This document shows positions 25,140 through 33,642 of a DNA stretch of 42,023 nucleotides, piece after piece. The translations under genes were made by a program, and so were the position numbers. Every line of letters starts with the position of its first letter. The stretch's first letter is position 1. Source of the DNA: Desulfobacterales bacterium (lineage in GTDB: Bacteria > Desulfobacterota > Desulfobacteria > Desulfobacterales > JAHEIW01); NCBI GenBank assembly GCA_020348305.1, contig CP070746.1:4467511-4509533 (forward strand). The letters are read 5' to 3'. The notes below the pieces were generated by a model. The model was not told the DNA's origin, did not search any database, and saw nothing but the letters and a program-made list of their open reading frames with translations.

Positions 25140-26120
25140 TTAGACCAGGGATTTTCCGTATTTTTTGCGCTGTTGTTTCATTATTTTTAATTCCCTATCG
25201 CCCGGGATAACAATATTCGGATCCGTGTTAAAATCCAGTTTGCGGTTTCTTCCTCTGTATCGCACCGCATTGAGGATGACCTTCATGGTTTCGCGTCGGG
25301 CCAAGTGCTTATCATCCGACCGAATGACCCACCATGGCGATTGTTTCGTATGGGTCTTTTTTAACAACATGAATTTTTTCTCGGTAAATTCGTCCCACAA
25401 TTCCTGAGCCTGCAAGTCGACTTCGGAAAGTTTCCACTGACGTAAGGGATCGTTCTTGCGTCTTTCAAAGCGTCTGGCCTGTTCTTCTTTGCTGACCGAA
25501 AAATAGAGTTTAAGCAATAGGGTCTTGCCGGCATCTTCGAGGAAATTTTTTTCGTAGGTGTTCACCTTTTTCATAAATCGGTTATATTGATTGCGCGTAC
25601 AAAATCCCATCACCGGTTCAACCATAGCACGATTGTACCAACTTCTGTCAAACAGAACAATCTCTCCTCCACGCGGGAAGTGTTCGATATAGCGTTTGAT
25701 ATGAAGCTCTGTTTTCTGGTGCTCACTGGGTTTGCCCAGTGCCACCACACGATATCGTTTTTCATTCATATAGCGGGTCACCCGGCGGATGGTTCCGCCT
25801 TTTCCGGAGGCATCCCGGCCATCAAAAAGGATGACCATTTTTTTTGCGGTCCGTTCCAAATGGTGCTGCATTTTGATCAGCTCCGCCTGGTAAGGCTTCA
25901 ACTCCTCGGCATTGTAAAATTTTTCTAAGACCGCCTGGACAATTTCTTCTTTATCTTTCTTTTTGAGAACCTTCATTATCTTGCGGAAGCGTTTGTCCGG
26001 AGTGATACAAGTGACGTCCGATTCGACCTTCTTCACCACCTCTCTGATCTGTGCCGTCGAACCAGGTACCCTGTCTTCTGCATCTTTTGTCTTACTTTCT
26101 TTTACCTCTGTGGTTTTCAT
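25140..26120 (-). CDS. ppk2: Polyphosphate kinase 2 (copy B)
   Basis: A second PPK2 of 326 residues. Walker A is GRDASGKGGT at residues 101-110, followed by VALGKPSEHQKTELH, VLFDRSWYNRAMVEP and the lid residues RRKNDPLRQWK. The leader of about 90 residues is less basic than that of copy A. The two proteins share their core motifs but differ at many positions, so they are old duplicates or separate acquisitions rather than a recent duplication. Arrangement suggests co-transcription with copy A and the CBS gene downstream. Confidence 0.92.
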   Translation of the reverse strand: MKTTEVKESKTKDAEDRVPGSTAQIREVVKKVESDVTCITPDKRFRKIMKVLKKKDKEEIVQAVLEKFYNAEELKPYQAELIKMQHHLERTAKKMVILFDGRDASGKGGTIRRVTRYMNEKRYRVVALGKPSEHQKTELHIKRYIEHFPRGGEIVLFDRSWYNRAMVEPVMGFCTRNQYNRFMKKVNTYEKNFLEDAGKTLLLKLYFSVSKEEQARRFERRKNDPLRQWKLSEVDLQAQELWDEFTEKKFMLLKKTHTKQSPWWVIRSDDKHLARRETMKVILNAVRYRGRNRKLDFNTDPNIVIPGDRELKIMKQQRKKYGKSLV

Positions 26121-26181
26121 AGCGACTCCATATCTTTGCCCTGCAGAATTTTTTTGAAATAACCGTTGGGTCTGGCTGCAA

Positions 26182-26904
26182 TCAATTTAATTTCTTTCCG
26201 ATTCGGAACATTTTTGCATAAATATCTGGCAGGTCATGGTTTTTCAGACCCTTGAGCACCTCTTCCACCGCATAGGGGATCCGAAAATGTTCCACCGCAA
26301 TTTTTCCTGAGGAAACCTTCAGAATGGCAAACGACGCCCGTGGGTCTCCGTCAAACATGCGACCCACACTGCCTGTATTGATGAAATGAACCCCGTCCAC
26401 GACTTTATAAAACGGCACATGCGAATGACCCATAATATGAACCTGATAGCGTGAGTCCTTGGCGAGCTCATGGAAACGGCGTTCGGGAGCAGACGGATAC
26501 AGCTCTTCATCCGGATCATTAAAAGTTCCATGGAATACCCCGATGCGGATATGGCTTACAGTGAGATCCGTTTGTTTGGGTAAAGATTTCAGATAGGTAA
26601 TATTCTCCGGATGCAGGTTTTCAGATGTCCAAAAGTACATGACCCGCTTTTCATCTTTTTTCGGTCTTTTTAATTTCTTGCCCTTTAAGATTCTTAACAC
26701 GCGCCGATCCGTATTGCCTAATATACAGATGGTATTTTTTTTTTCACGAAACCACTCGATCGTTTCGTTGGGAAAGGTACTATAAACAGTGAAATCACCG
26801 GTGTTGATAATCCGATCAAATCGCTGTGGCTGGATATACTTTCCGATTGAATTTAAGGCCGGATAATTTCCATGAACGTCGCCCAATAAAAGAAATTTCT
26901 TCAT
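26182..26904 (-). CDS. Metallophosphoesterase (YfcE-like)
   Basis: Calcineurin-type phosphodiesterase. The motifs are LLGDVHGNY (residues 6-14), INTGDFT, ILGNTDRR (GNxD/H), and MGHSHVPF (GHSH). The layout matches small YfcE/MJ0936-type enzymes that cleave phosphodiesters or pyrophosphates, 240 residues here. It is placed just upstream of the PPK2 pair on the same strand, 62 bases before copy B. The substrate is unknown. Confidence 0.88.
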   Translation of the reverse strand: MKKFLLLGDVHGNYPALNSIGKYIQPQRFDRIINTGDFTVYSTFPNETIEWFREKKNTICILGNTDRRVLRILKGKKLKRPKKDEKRVMYFWTSENLHPENITYLKSLPKQTDLTVSHIRIGVFHGTFNDPDEELYPSAPERRFHELAKDSRYQVHIMGHSHVPFYKVVDGVHFINTGSVGRMFDGDPRASFAILKVSSGKIAVEHFRIPYAVEEVLKGLKNHDLPDIYAKMFRIGKKLN

Positions 26905-27050
26905 GAACGAAATTAATCTTCGTGTTTCGTTTAGCCCCGTTTTGCCCTGATGCGAAGAGATTCCATGGAGCCAGATCGTAACAGCAGTTGTACAAGAGAG
27001 AAGCGGATTTCGATGGCCGAATACCAGTAGGCAACGGACCTTGCCTGTTA

Positions 27051-27626
27051 TCAGGAGCTAGTTTCCCGGAGCATTTTGGTAAGTAGCTGAATTTCCTGAG
27101 ATAATGTTGTATAGGTTTTCTTTTTCGGTTTTTGGCCGACATTTTTCATGGCTTTACTCAGCGCATCGGCTTTTTTGATGATCTTTTTTTTGACCTTCTT
27201 GGGAAGATCCCCTTCTAATTGTTCCAAAGCCTTTAGACGGGCCTTGAGTGTTTTGGATCTATTCTTAACATCAATATATAATGGCAAATACTTTTTTTTC
27301 CCCAGGGGTTTTAATTTCTCATTGGTCTGCTTAACACGCTTGTTCAGAATATTAATCTGTTTTTGTAAATCCCGATCGATCTTCGCTATTTTCTTCTCTT
27401 TGGTGGACTCGGTCTTTGTAGCTACCTTTTCAAGAGATGGTTCATAAACTTCCGTCACAGCATCCTTGATAAGTTTCGCATAACGTTCACCGATGGTTTC
27501 TATCTGGGCCAGTTCTTCCAGCGGTATTTCATAAAGCTTTTTGACGGTAGTGATCCCAGAATCGTTGAGCAATTTCATACGTGCTGCGCCGATATGTTTC
27601 ACCTGCGTAAGATCTTCTTTTTTCAT
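27051..27626 (-). CDS. HhH-domain protein with lysine-rich coil
   Basis: The first 60 residues contain a pair of helix-hairpin-helix motifs (LTQVKHIGAARMKLLNDSG and LAQIETIGERYAKLIKDAV), which usually bind DNA without sequence specificity. The rest (about 65-190) is a charged helical coiled coil rich in lysine, such as KKVKKKIIKKADALSKAMK. The start ATG at 27626 follows AAGGAGAT; an upstream start giving 32 more residues is rejected because of this site. It is the last gene of the island, with the coil similar in character to other lysine-rich parts of the island. Function unknown; a nucleoid link is plausible. Confidence 0.75.
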   Translation of the reverse strand: MKKEDLTQVKHIGAARMKLLNDSGITTVKKLYEIPLEELAQIETIGERYAKLIKDAVTEVYEPSLEKVATKTESTKEKKIAKIDRDLQKQINILNKRVKQTNEKLKPLGKKKYLPLYIDVKNRSKTLKARLKALEQLEGDLPKKVKKKIIKKADALSKAMKNVGQKPKKKTYTTLSQEIQLLTKMLRETSS

Positions 27627-27885
27627 GATTATCTCCTTTTTGATTTGCCCTGACCGTCTTAGAACTTGCGGTGTTTTCGATTCGAATAATCTTTTATATC
27701 GATAGCCGTTGGAGATTGTCAAGCCGAAAGCTTAGATCTGGTTTTGTATAAAATTTAAAATGTTACGCAATAACTTATCGACTACCATGATCAAAAAAGC
27801 CTGGAACAAAAGCTGTCAATTGGACTATTTCAGATGAAGGTTGATTTAGTGAGTTACACACAAAATATAGAAAGGGGAGGCCTCG

Positions 27886-27915
27886 GTGCGGATCCCGCTC
27901 AAAGCGGGACCCCAC
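27886..27915. repeat. Imperfect GC-rich hairpin
   Basis: TCCCGCT (27893-27899) pairs with AGCGGGA (27903-27909) across a 3-base loop, and outer bases GTG(C)GG pair with CCCCAC with small mismatches. No T-run follows, so a repeat element seems more likely than a terminator. Confidence 0.4.
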
Positions 27916-27970
27916 GGTACTCGCGCTTCTTAAATTGACGCGTACGCGCTATAGCGGGACCGGATGGAAA

Positions 27971-28049
27971 CTACTCATCTTCTTCCGGCAACCTCACCAC
28001 CAAGACCGGTATTTTAGAACGCCGGACCACTCGCCTGGCGGTACTTCCG
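27971..28049 (-). pseudogene. Fragment of a universal stress protein (UspA) C terminus
   Basis: The minus strand reads GSTARRVVRRSKIPVLVVR followed by LPEEDE and a stop at 27971-27973. This is the family signature of the C-terminal ATP-binding end of UspA proteins (G-S-x-(S/T)-x-x-(V/I) ... CPVLVV). Directly upstream in the same frame is a stop codon, and no N-terminal part exists. It abuts the LivF fragment at 28052. Confidence 0.65.
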
Positions 28050-28051
28050 AT

Positions 28052-28170
28052 TTAGGTTCTGTGGAACCTTCGGGAGGGAAAATATTATACGAAGAAAGGG
28101 ATGTTACCCAATTACCGACCCATAAAAAATTTGAGGTGGGCATTTTTCTTGCCCCTGAAGGAAAGGGCCA
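28052..28170 (+). pseudogene. Fragment of a LivF-type branched-chain amino acid ABC ATPase
   Basis: The plus strand reads PSGGKILYEERDVTQLPTH and then FEVGIFLAPEGKGQ. In LivF this is the segment between Walker A and the EGR motif: SGrI.f.g.DiT.lpth...lGia.vPEGR. Walker A lies missing upstream and the signature motif and Walker B are missing downstream. The right end meets a heptamer array at 28183. Confidence 0.6.
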
Positions 28171-28182
28171 AACAGAGAGCCG

Positions 28183-28210
28183 GTTTCTGGTCACTGGTCT
28201 CTGGAAAATT
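28183..28210. repeat. Degenerate heptamer array (unit like GTCTCTG)
   Basis: GTTTCTG, GTCACTG, GTCTCTG and a diverged fourth unit are in phase. The unit is close to the CTGGTTA/CTGGTCT array at 7243 in content. It starts right after the LivF relic. Confidence 0.5.
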
Positions 28211-28261
28211 AAAATGTGGATTCTAGAAATGATACTTGCTTGAAATAAAAACTGTAGTTCT

Positions 28262-28324
28262 GACTGGAATCCGGAGACCCGTGACCACTCGCCAGCAACC
28301 CGCGTTCGGCGACAAGTGACTAGC
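28262..28324. repeat. Degenerate heptamer array (unit like GACCACT)
   Basis: Nine in-phase units, including GACTGGA, GACCCGT, GACCACT, CGCCAGC, GACAAGT and GACTAGC, end 7 bases before the stop of the penicillin-binding protein gene (minus strand). Confidence 0.6.
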
Positions 28325-28331
28325 CGCGCTA

Positions 28332-30761
28332 TTAGATATCTTTCTTAAAAAAATCTTCCGTATCGGTAATCTCATGCGGCGGCTTCGTATATTCGGTGGG
28401 CACCGTCCCCTCTTTAAAACAAACAAATATCGTATTTTTTGACTCCGGAATCGGCAACAATCCGGTATCGGCATCAATTTTGGAAAACACAACGCCTTCC
28501 GGCACCTCAAAAACCTTTACCGATTTACCATCCAGCACCCGCTTCATAAATCCCAACCAAATCGGACTGGCTGCCCGGGAACCGGTTTCAGACTTTCCTA
28601 AAGGTGCCTCATCATCAAACCCCACCCAAACGCCGGTGATATATCGTGGCGTATATCCCATAAACCACGCATCAAACAGATTGTTGGTGGTACCGGTTTT
28701 GCCGGCCGTAGGTCTGCCCAGGGCTTTAACCCGCCATCCGGTTCCATATTTAACCACCCCTTCCAATAGGTGGGTCATCAGATAAGCAGTGGTCTTTTCA
28801 ATCACTTTGGTTCGTTCCGGAACAAATTCTTCAATTACGTTGCCGTTCCGATCCTCAATCTTTGCTATAAATAGAGGTTCAATTAGAAATCCCCGGTTGG
28901 CGAACACCGAATAGGCATTTGTCAGCTCAAGTAAGGACACACCGGAGGAGCCGAGCGCAATGGACAAATCTTTGCTTAATTCGGACGCAATACCGAGTTT
29001 GGACGCATACTCAATGGCATATTCAATCCCAATGTCTCGTAGTATCTTTATGGTAACTACATTGCGCGACTTTGCCAAGGCATCTCGCAGAAGCGTGGGG
29101 CCAAAAAATTTTTCTTTATAGTTCTTCGGTTTCCAGGTGAAATCACGTTCTTCATCTTCAAACACAATTGGAGAATCGATAATAATAGTAGCTGGCGTAT
29201 AAAATTTTCCGGGATCATCAAACTGCTTATCCAAGGCCGCCGCATAAATAATGGGTTTAAAAGCAGATCCCGGCTGTCGTCTGGATTGAAAGGCACGGTT
29301 GAACTGCGTTTCCCGAAAATCCTTGCCCCCCACCATAGCTTTGACGAATCCGGTTTCCGCTTCAATGCACAACAACGCCGCCTGAGCAATGGGCTCCTGT
29401 TCCAGTGCAAGAACCCACAAATCCTCATCTTTTACTCTTTCTTTTAGTTTAACTAAAATCACGTCCCCGACACGAAGGGCTTTACTCGGTTTTATGAGTT
29501 TGGTTTCATAATAAGCAACCTCCGGATCCGGCTTTCGGGCCCATTCCATATCTGCAAGTTCAATCCGTCCTAATGTATTTCCCATCCGAACGGTGACCGT
29601 CTTTTCTTGGTCATTTACTTTTACGACCACGCCTTTAACCGTTTTTCCTTCCTCCAATAGGTTTTCTTCCAGCTCGGCTTGAAGCGCTTTAGAAAACGAC
29701 TCGATTTGTTCCGGTTCAAGATGTTTCTCCGGGCCGCGGTATCCTTGTCGTTTATCCAAATCATAAAGCCCTTTTTGTATTTCTTCTCGCGCGATCTTTT
29801 GCATATCAATATTGACGGCTGTAAAAATCTGGAGCCCCTGGGTATATAATGCATCCTCACCATAGTTTTTTTCAATATAACGACGTATATGCTCGGTATA
29901 ATAGGGGACTTCTTCAATATACACATTTCGCCGAGGCTTTATGTCAACCTCGGTATTGATAGCCTCGGTTGCCTGCACATGGGTAATATATCCTTCTGTT
30001 ACCATTCGGTTTAATACATAGATCTGCCGCTGTTGGGCTCTTTCCGGATTTTTAAAAGGAGAATATTTGCTGGGCGCCTGGGGCAATCCTGCCAGAATGG
30101 CACATTCAGCCAGATTTAAATCCTTAACGGATTTTCCGAAATAGTTTTCGGCGGCGGCTCCCACTCCGTAAGCAGCGTGTCCCAGATAGATTTGATTGAG
30201 ATATAGATATAGAATTTCATCTTTGTTAAAAGCCTTATCGATACGATACGCCAAAATGGCTTCCTTTAATTTGCGGGTATAACTCCGTTCCGGTGTCAAA
30301 AAAAAGGATTTGGTGACTTGCTGGGTAATGGTGCTGCCCCCCTGGACAATGGTTCCAGCCTCAATATTTTTAAAAAATGCGCGCATGATGCTGTAAACAT
30401 CGATGCCTTTATGTTTATAAAAACGAGAATCTTCCGCAGCGATGAACGCGTCAATCAGCATTTGCGGCATCTCAAACAGCGGGATTAAAATCCGCCGCTC
30501 TTTGAAAAATTCTGCAATTTTCTGGTCGTCATCGGAATAAACAGTGGTGATGATAGACGGTTTGTAGTCAGTTAGAGAAGCAATTTTGGGTAGATCTTGG
30601 CTTAAATAAAAAAAAGATGCGACGCCGGCTATGGCCGAAAATAAGATTAAAATTAATCCCAGCAAAAGGGAGCCTATAAAAAGCTTTCTTAAAAAGCCCC
30701 TCTTTTTGCGACCGCTTCTTTTCCTAATTATTTCAGATGTGCTTTTTTGCTTCGATACCAT
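28332..30761 (-). CDS. mrcA: Class A penicillin-binding protein (PBP1A type)
   Basis: Bifunctional glycosyltransferase/transpeptidase building peptidoglycan. A short basic cytoplasmic tail and a membrane helix (about residues 27-53) precede the GT51 domain with catalytic EDSRFYKHKG (Glu110), QGGSTITQQ and related motifs. An OB-like insertion follows, and the transpeptidase domain has SAFK with active-site Ser499, SRN and KTGTTNN. The 809 residues match PBP1A in proteobacteria. It ends beside repeat-filled DNA and is separated from hisI by a divergent 248-base gap. Confidence 0.95.
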   Translation of the reverse strand: MVSKQKSTSEIIRKRSGRKKRGFLRKLFIGSLLLGLILILFSAIAGVASFFYLSQDLPKIASLTDYKPSIITTVYSDDDQKIAEFFKERRILIPLFEMPQMLIDAFIAAEDSRFYKHKGIDVYSIMRAFFKNIEAGTIVQGGSTITQQVTKSFFLTPERSYTRKLKEAILAYRIDKAFNKDEILYLYLNQIYLGHAAYGVGAAAENYFGKSVKDLNLAECAILAGLPQAPSKYSPFKNPERAQQRQIYVLNRMVTEGYITHVQATEAINTEVDIKPRRNVYIEEVPYYTEHIRRYIEKNYGEDALYTQGLQIFTAVNIDMQKIAREEIQKGLYDLDKRQGYRGPEKHLEPEQIESFSKALQAELEENLLEEGKTVKGVVVKVNDQEKTVTVRMGNTLGRIELADMEWARKPDPEVAYYETKLIKPSKALRVGDVILVKLKERVKDEDLWVLALEQEPIAQAALLCIEAETGFVKAMVGGKDFRETQFNRAFQSRRQPGSAFKPIIYAAALDKQFDDPGKFYTPATIIIDSPIVFEDEERDFTWKPKNYKEKFFGPTLLRDALAKSRNVVTIKILRDIGIEYAIEYASKLGIASELSKDLSIALGSSGVSLLELTNAYSVFANRGFLIEPLFIAKIEDRNGNVIEEFVPERTKVIEKTTAYLMTHLLEGVVKYGTGWRVKALGRPTAGKTGTTNNLFDAWFMGYTPRYITGVWVGFDDEAPLGKSETGSRAASPIWLGFMKRVLDGKSVKVFEVPEGVVFSKIDADTGLLPIPESKNTIFVCFKEGTVPTEYTKPPHEITDTEDFFKKDI

Positions 30762-30930
30762 CCAACTATTCCTGATTGCCTAAAAATTTAATTGACATTA
30801 TATCAGATAATAATTAGTTGTAAAAGTTTAATAATAACGTATTGTGTAGCTTTAATAGCTTTATAAATGTGCTTTAATCTTTAATATATTAGCGCCTCTC
30901 GGCATTTAATTCAATACTAGTTTTATTTTG

Positions 30931-30962
30931 TTTTCGTGTTTTTGTCTTTTCGAGCTTTCGTG
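30931..30962. repeat. Degenerate 8-base repeat (unit like TTTTCGTG)
   Basis: Four in-phase 8-base units, TTTTCGTG, TTTTTGTC, TTTTCGAG and CTTTCGTG, upstream of hisI. It is like the heptamer arrays but with period 8. Confidence 0.5.
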
Positions 30963-31009
30963 ATACGGGTATCTTTTCGATTGGGTGTTTTTTCGGGGTA
31001 GGTGAGACA

Positions 31010-31387
31010 ATGCTTAAACTTGATTTTAACAAAGAAAGTGGCCTAATTCCCGTAATCGTCCAGGATCACACGTCCGGTGAAGTACTGATGCTGGCCTATA
31101 TGAACCAAGATGCATGGGATGCAACACTGTCAACCGGCAAGGCCACCTATTATAGCCGCAGCCGAAAAAGGCTTTGGGTAAAAGGTGAAACGTCCGGAAA
31201 CCAACAGATTGTAAAAGAAATCAGAGTCGATTGTGATGATGATACGGTGCTTTTAAAAATAGAGCAGCTTGGAGACGCCGCATGTCATACCGGATATCGG
31301 AGTTGTTTTCATAAAAAAGTTGAAGATGGGTCTGTTAGATTGGTTGGAAAACCGGTATTTGACCCTAAGGAGGTATATCAGAGGTGA
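31010..31387 (+). CDS. hisI: Phosphoribosyl-AMP cyclohydrolase HisI
   Basis: Third step of histidine biosynthesis: opening of the adenine ring of PR-AMP. The metal ligands in the DCDDDT motif and the cysteines of the CHTGYRSCF motif are visible. The 125-residue protein is the stand-alone cyclohydrolase without a HisE pyrophosphohydrolase domain. It overlaps hisG by the GTGA at 31384-31387. Confidence 0.95.
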   Translation: MLKLDFNKESGLIPVIVQDHTSGEVLMLAYMNQDAWDATLSTGKATYYSRSRKRLWVKGETSGNQQIVKEIRVDCDDDTVLLKIEQLGDAACHTGYRSCFHKKVEDGSVRLVGKPVFDPKEVYQR

Positions 31388-32259
31388 ATAAACCTTTAAA
31401 ATTGGGAATCCCTAAAGGCAGCCTTCAAGAGGCTACCATCGCGTTGTTCAAACGTTCCGGATGGAACATAAATATCAACGGAAGAAGCTATTTTCCCGAA
31501 ATAAACGATGATTCCATACATTGTGCGATCTGCCGGGCCCAAGAGATGTCCCTTTATGTAGAAAGCGGTACGCTGGATGCGGGGCTCACCGGCAAAGACT
31601 GGATCGCAGAAAATGATTCCGATGTGCACGTTGTTTCTGATCTTGTTTACTCCAAAGTTAGCTCCCGGCCGGCACGTTGGGTTCTGGCTGTACCCTATGA
31701 ATCGCCAATCCGGCGTTTAGAAGAACTAGAAGGCAAAAAGATTTCAACCGAACTGGTCAAGTTTACCGAACGTTATTTTTCCGAGCGCAACATCAATGTT
31801 AAGGTAGAATTTTCATGGGGTGCGACGGAAGCAAAGGTTGTCTCCGGGCTGGCTGACGCTGTCGTTGAAGTAACCGAGACTGAAAGCACCATTAAAGCCC
31901 ATGGCCTTCGAATCGTGCACGAATTGATGCAAACCAACACTGAGCTTATCGTCAACCATGAATCCTGGAAGGATCCTGAAAAACGAAAAAAAATTGAGCA
32001 AATCGCTCTTCTGCTTAATGGTGCATTGTTAGGTGAAAAAATGGTGGGGCTGAAAATGAATGTGCCCGCAGAACATATGGAAAAAGTGATTGCCTTGCTT
32101 CCCAGTTTAAATGCTCCGACGGTGGCATCGCTTTACCAATCAAAATGGTTTTCGGTTGAAGTTGTTGTAAGCTCTGACACCGTCAGGGAACTAATTCCCA
32201 AACTATTGGAAAATGGGGCGGAGGGGATCATAGAATATCCCCTAAACAAAGTGGTATAG
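31384..32259 (+). CDS. hisG: ATP phosphoribosyltransferase HisG, long form
   Basis: First enzyme of histidine synthesis, joining ATP and PRPP. The 291 residues show the long form: catalytic domains with [10 protein letters not shown] and the [18 protein letters not shown] loop, plus a C-terminal ACT-like regulatory domain (about 220-291) that gives histidine feedback inhibition without HisZ. Start is GTG, overlapping hisI by four bases. No other his genes are nearby; the rest of the pathway must be elsewhere. Confidence 0.95.
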   Translation: MNKPLKLGIPKGSLQEATIALFKRSGWNININGRSYFPEINDDSIHCAICRAQEMSLYVESGTLDAGLTGKDWIAENDSDVHVVSDLVYSKVSSRPARWVLAVPYESPIRRLEELEGKKISTELVKFTERYFSERNINVKVEFSWGATEAKVVSGLADAVVEVTETESTIKAHGLRIVHELMQTNTELIVNHESWKDPEKRKKIEQIALLLNGALLGEKMVGLKMNVPAEHMEKVIALLPSLNAPTVASLYQSKWFSVEVVVSSDTVRELIPKLLENGAEGIIEYPLNKVV

Positions 32260-32293
32260 GGTTTCGAGTTTCGGGTTGCGCGTTGCGCGGTTA
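32259..32293. repeat. Degenerate heptamer array (unit like GGGTTTC)
   Basis: Five in-phase units, GGGTTTC, GAGTTTC, GGGTTGC, GCGTTGC and GCGGTTA, starting at the last base of the hisG stop codon. Confidence 0.6.
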
Positions 32294-32362
32294 ATTCTTT
32301 CAACCGATGAGTTCAACTCGCAACATGATAGTTATGCGGTCATAATAGGGAGTATAAGTACT

Positions 32363-32421
32363 CGTGGCTGGAAGCCACTGCCACAGCAACTTAAAGCTAG
32401 TGCAAGCGGCTTCCCGCCGCG
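32363..32421. repeat. REP-like imperfect palindrome
   Basis: CGTGGCTGGAAGCCACT (32363-32379) and the approximate inverse AGCGGCTTCCCGCCGCG (32405-32421) pair at 13 of 17 positions. The two arms each contain GGAAGCC/GGCTTCC, as in palindromic intergenic elements of proteobacteria. It sits 36 bases before the aminotransferase gene. Confidence 0.5.
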
Positions 32422-32456
32422 ATGATACGTCGATTAGAAAAAAAAGGGGCTGACCG

Positions 32457-33614
32457 ATGATTTCAAAGCGAACCGAAGAAATGACGTCGTTTATCGTAAT
32501 GGACGTCCTTGAACGGGCCAATGAAATGGAACGCGAGGGGCTAAATATCGTTCATCTTGAAGTTGGTGAACCGGATTTTGATACACCCTCCTGCGTCAAG
32601 GCGGCAGCCTGTAAGGCGCTCGAAGATGGCCATACCCATTATACTCACAGTTTAGGCCTGTTCGAACTTCGAGAAGCAATCAGCGAATACTATTCAAAAA
32701 CCTATAACGTGTCCGTAGACCCGGGTCAGATAGTGGTTACCTCAGGATCCTCTCCGGCGATATTTCTTGTATTTTCCGCATTGCTGGAAAAGGGTGATCA
32801 CGTTATCATCTCCGATCCTCATTATGCCTGTTACCCCAATTTTATTAAGTTTGTTGAAGGCGTGCCGGTCACCATCCCCGTTTATGAAGAGGATGGATTT
32901 CAATACCGAACCGAGGCTATACGGGAGAAGATTTCCGGCAGGACCAAAGCGCTATTTATTAACTCCCCTTCTAACCCAACCGGCAACCTGCTGTCAGAAT
33001 CTCGTATGAGGGAAATCGCTGCCATGGTTGAAAAGCACAATTCACCGTATATTGTATCCGATGAAATCTACCATGGTCTGGTTTACGAAGGCAAAGAACA
33101 TTCCATTTTGGAATTTACCGATCATGCCTTTGTGATGAACGGATTTTCGAAAGCATTTGCGATGACCGGACTTCGTCTCGGCTATGTGATTGCACCGCAG
33201 GAATTCGTTCGCGCTATGCAAAAAATTCATCAAAACTTTTTTATATCCGCCAATGCCATGGTTCAGAAAGCCGGTATCGCGGCTTTGAAGGAAGCCGCAG
33301 ATGATGTGGCACGGATGCAAAAGATTTACAATGAGCGCAGACAATTTATGATTCGCCGATTAAAAGAACTGGGCTTTGGTATTACCGTAGAACCCACTGG
33401 TGCCTTTTATGTGTTTGCGAATGCCAGGCATATATCGAATGACTCCTATAAGCTGGCCTTCGATATCTTAGAAAAGGCCCGGGTTGGCGTAGCTCCCGGG
33501 ATTGATTTCGGTCAAAACGGAGAGGGCTATCTCCGATTTTCCTACGCCAATTCCCTAGAGAATATCGAAGAAGGAATGGATAGGCTCCAGCGCTACTTGG
33601 ATAAACGCGTATGA
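32457..33614 (+). CDS. Pyridoxal-phosphate aminotransferase (aspartate aminotransferase family)
   Basis: Fold-type I, class I/II aminotransferase. The PLP lysine is Lys232 in GFSKAFAMTGLRLGY; the cofactor-binding NSPSNPTGN (about 162-170), SDEIYHGL and the terminal RFSYAN arginine motif are present. Length 385 residues. The substrate is uncertain: the group includes aspartate, alanine and aromatic aminotransferases. It is not obviously a histidinol-phosphate aminotransferase in spite of hisIG upstream. Confidence 0.88.
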   Translation: MISKRTEEMTSFIVMDVLERANEMEREGLNIVHLEVGEPDFDTPSCVKAAACKALEDGHTHYTHSLGLFELREAISEYYSKTYNVSVDPGQIVVTSGSSPAIFLVFSALLEKGDHVIISDPHYACYPNFIKFVEGVPVTIPVYEEDGFQYRTEAIREKISGRTKALFINSPSNPTGNLLSESRMREIAAMVEKHNSPYIVSDEIYHGLVYEGKEHSILEFTDHAFVMNGFSKAFAMTGLRLGYVIAPQEFVRAMQKIHQNFFISANAMVQKAGIAALKEAADDVARMQKIYNERRQFMIRRLKELGFGITVEPTGAFYVFANARHISNDSYKLAFDILEKARVGVAPGIDFGQNGEGYLRFSYANSLENIEEGMDRLQRYLDKRV

Positions 33615-33642
33615 CAATATTAATGTGCCAAAAACCACCACC

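Larger units (their letters stand above)
27627..28331. other. Gene-free region with relics, hairpin and heptamer arrays
   Basis: This 705-base stretch holds no intact gene. It contains an imperfect hairpin at 27886-27915, a universal-stress-protein C-terminal fragment on the minus strand (27971-28049), a LivF fragment on the plus strand (28052-28170) and two heptamer arrays (28183-28210, 28262-28324). These are listed separately. The 102-codon frame over it is a patchwork, not a gene. Confidence 0.6.

Noticed and set aside
27935..28243. A 102-codon plus-strand frame as a real gene
   Set aside because: It runs through an antisense UspA fragment, a LivF fragment and a heptamer array, so it is a patchwork of relics.
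32457..33614. Aminotransferase as histidinol-phosphate aminotransferase hisC
   Set aside because: The start and core motifs fit the aspartate aminotransferase family better, and a repeat-filled gap of about 200 bases separates it from hisG.
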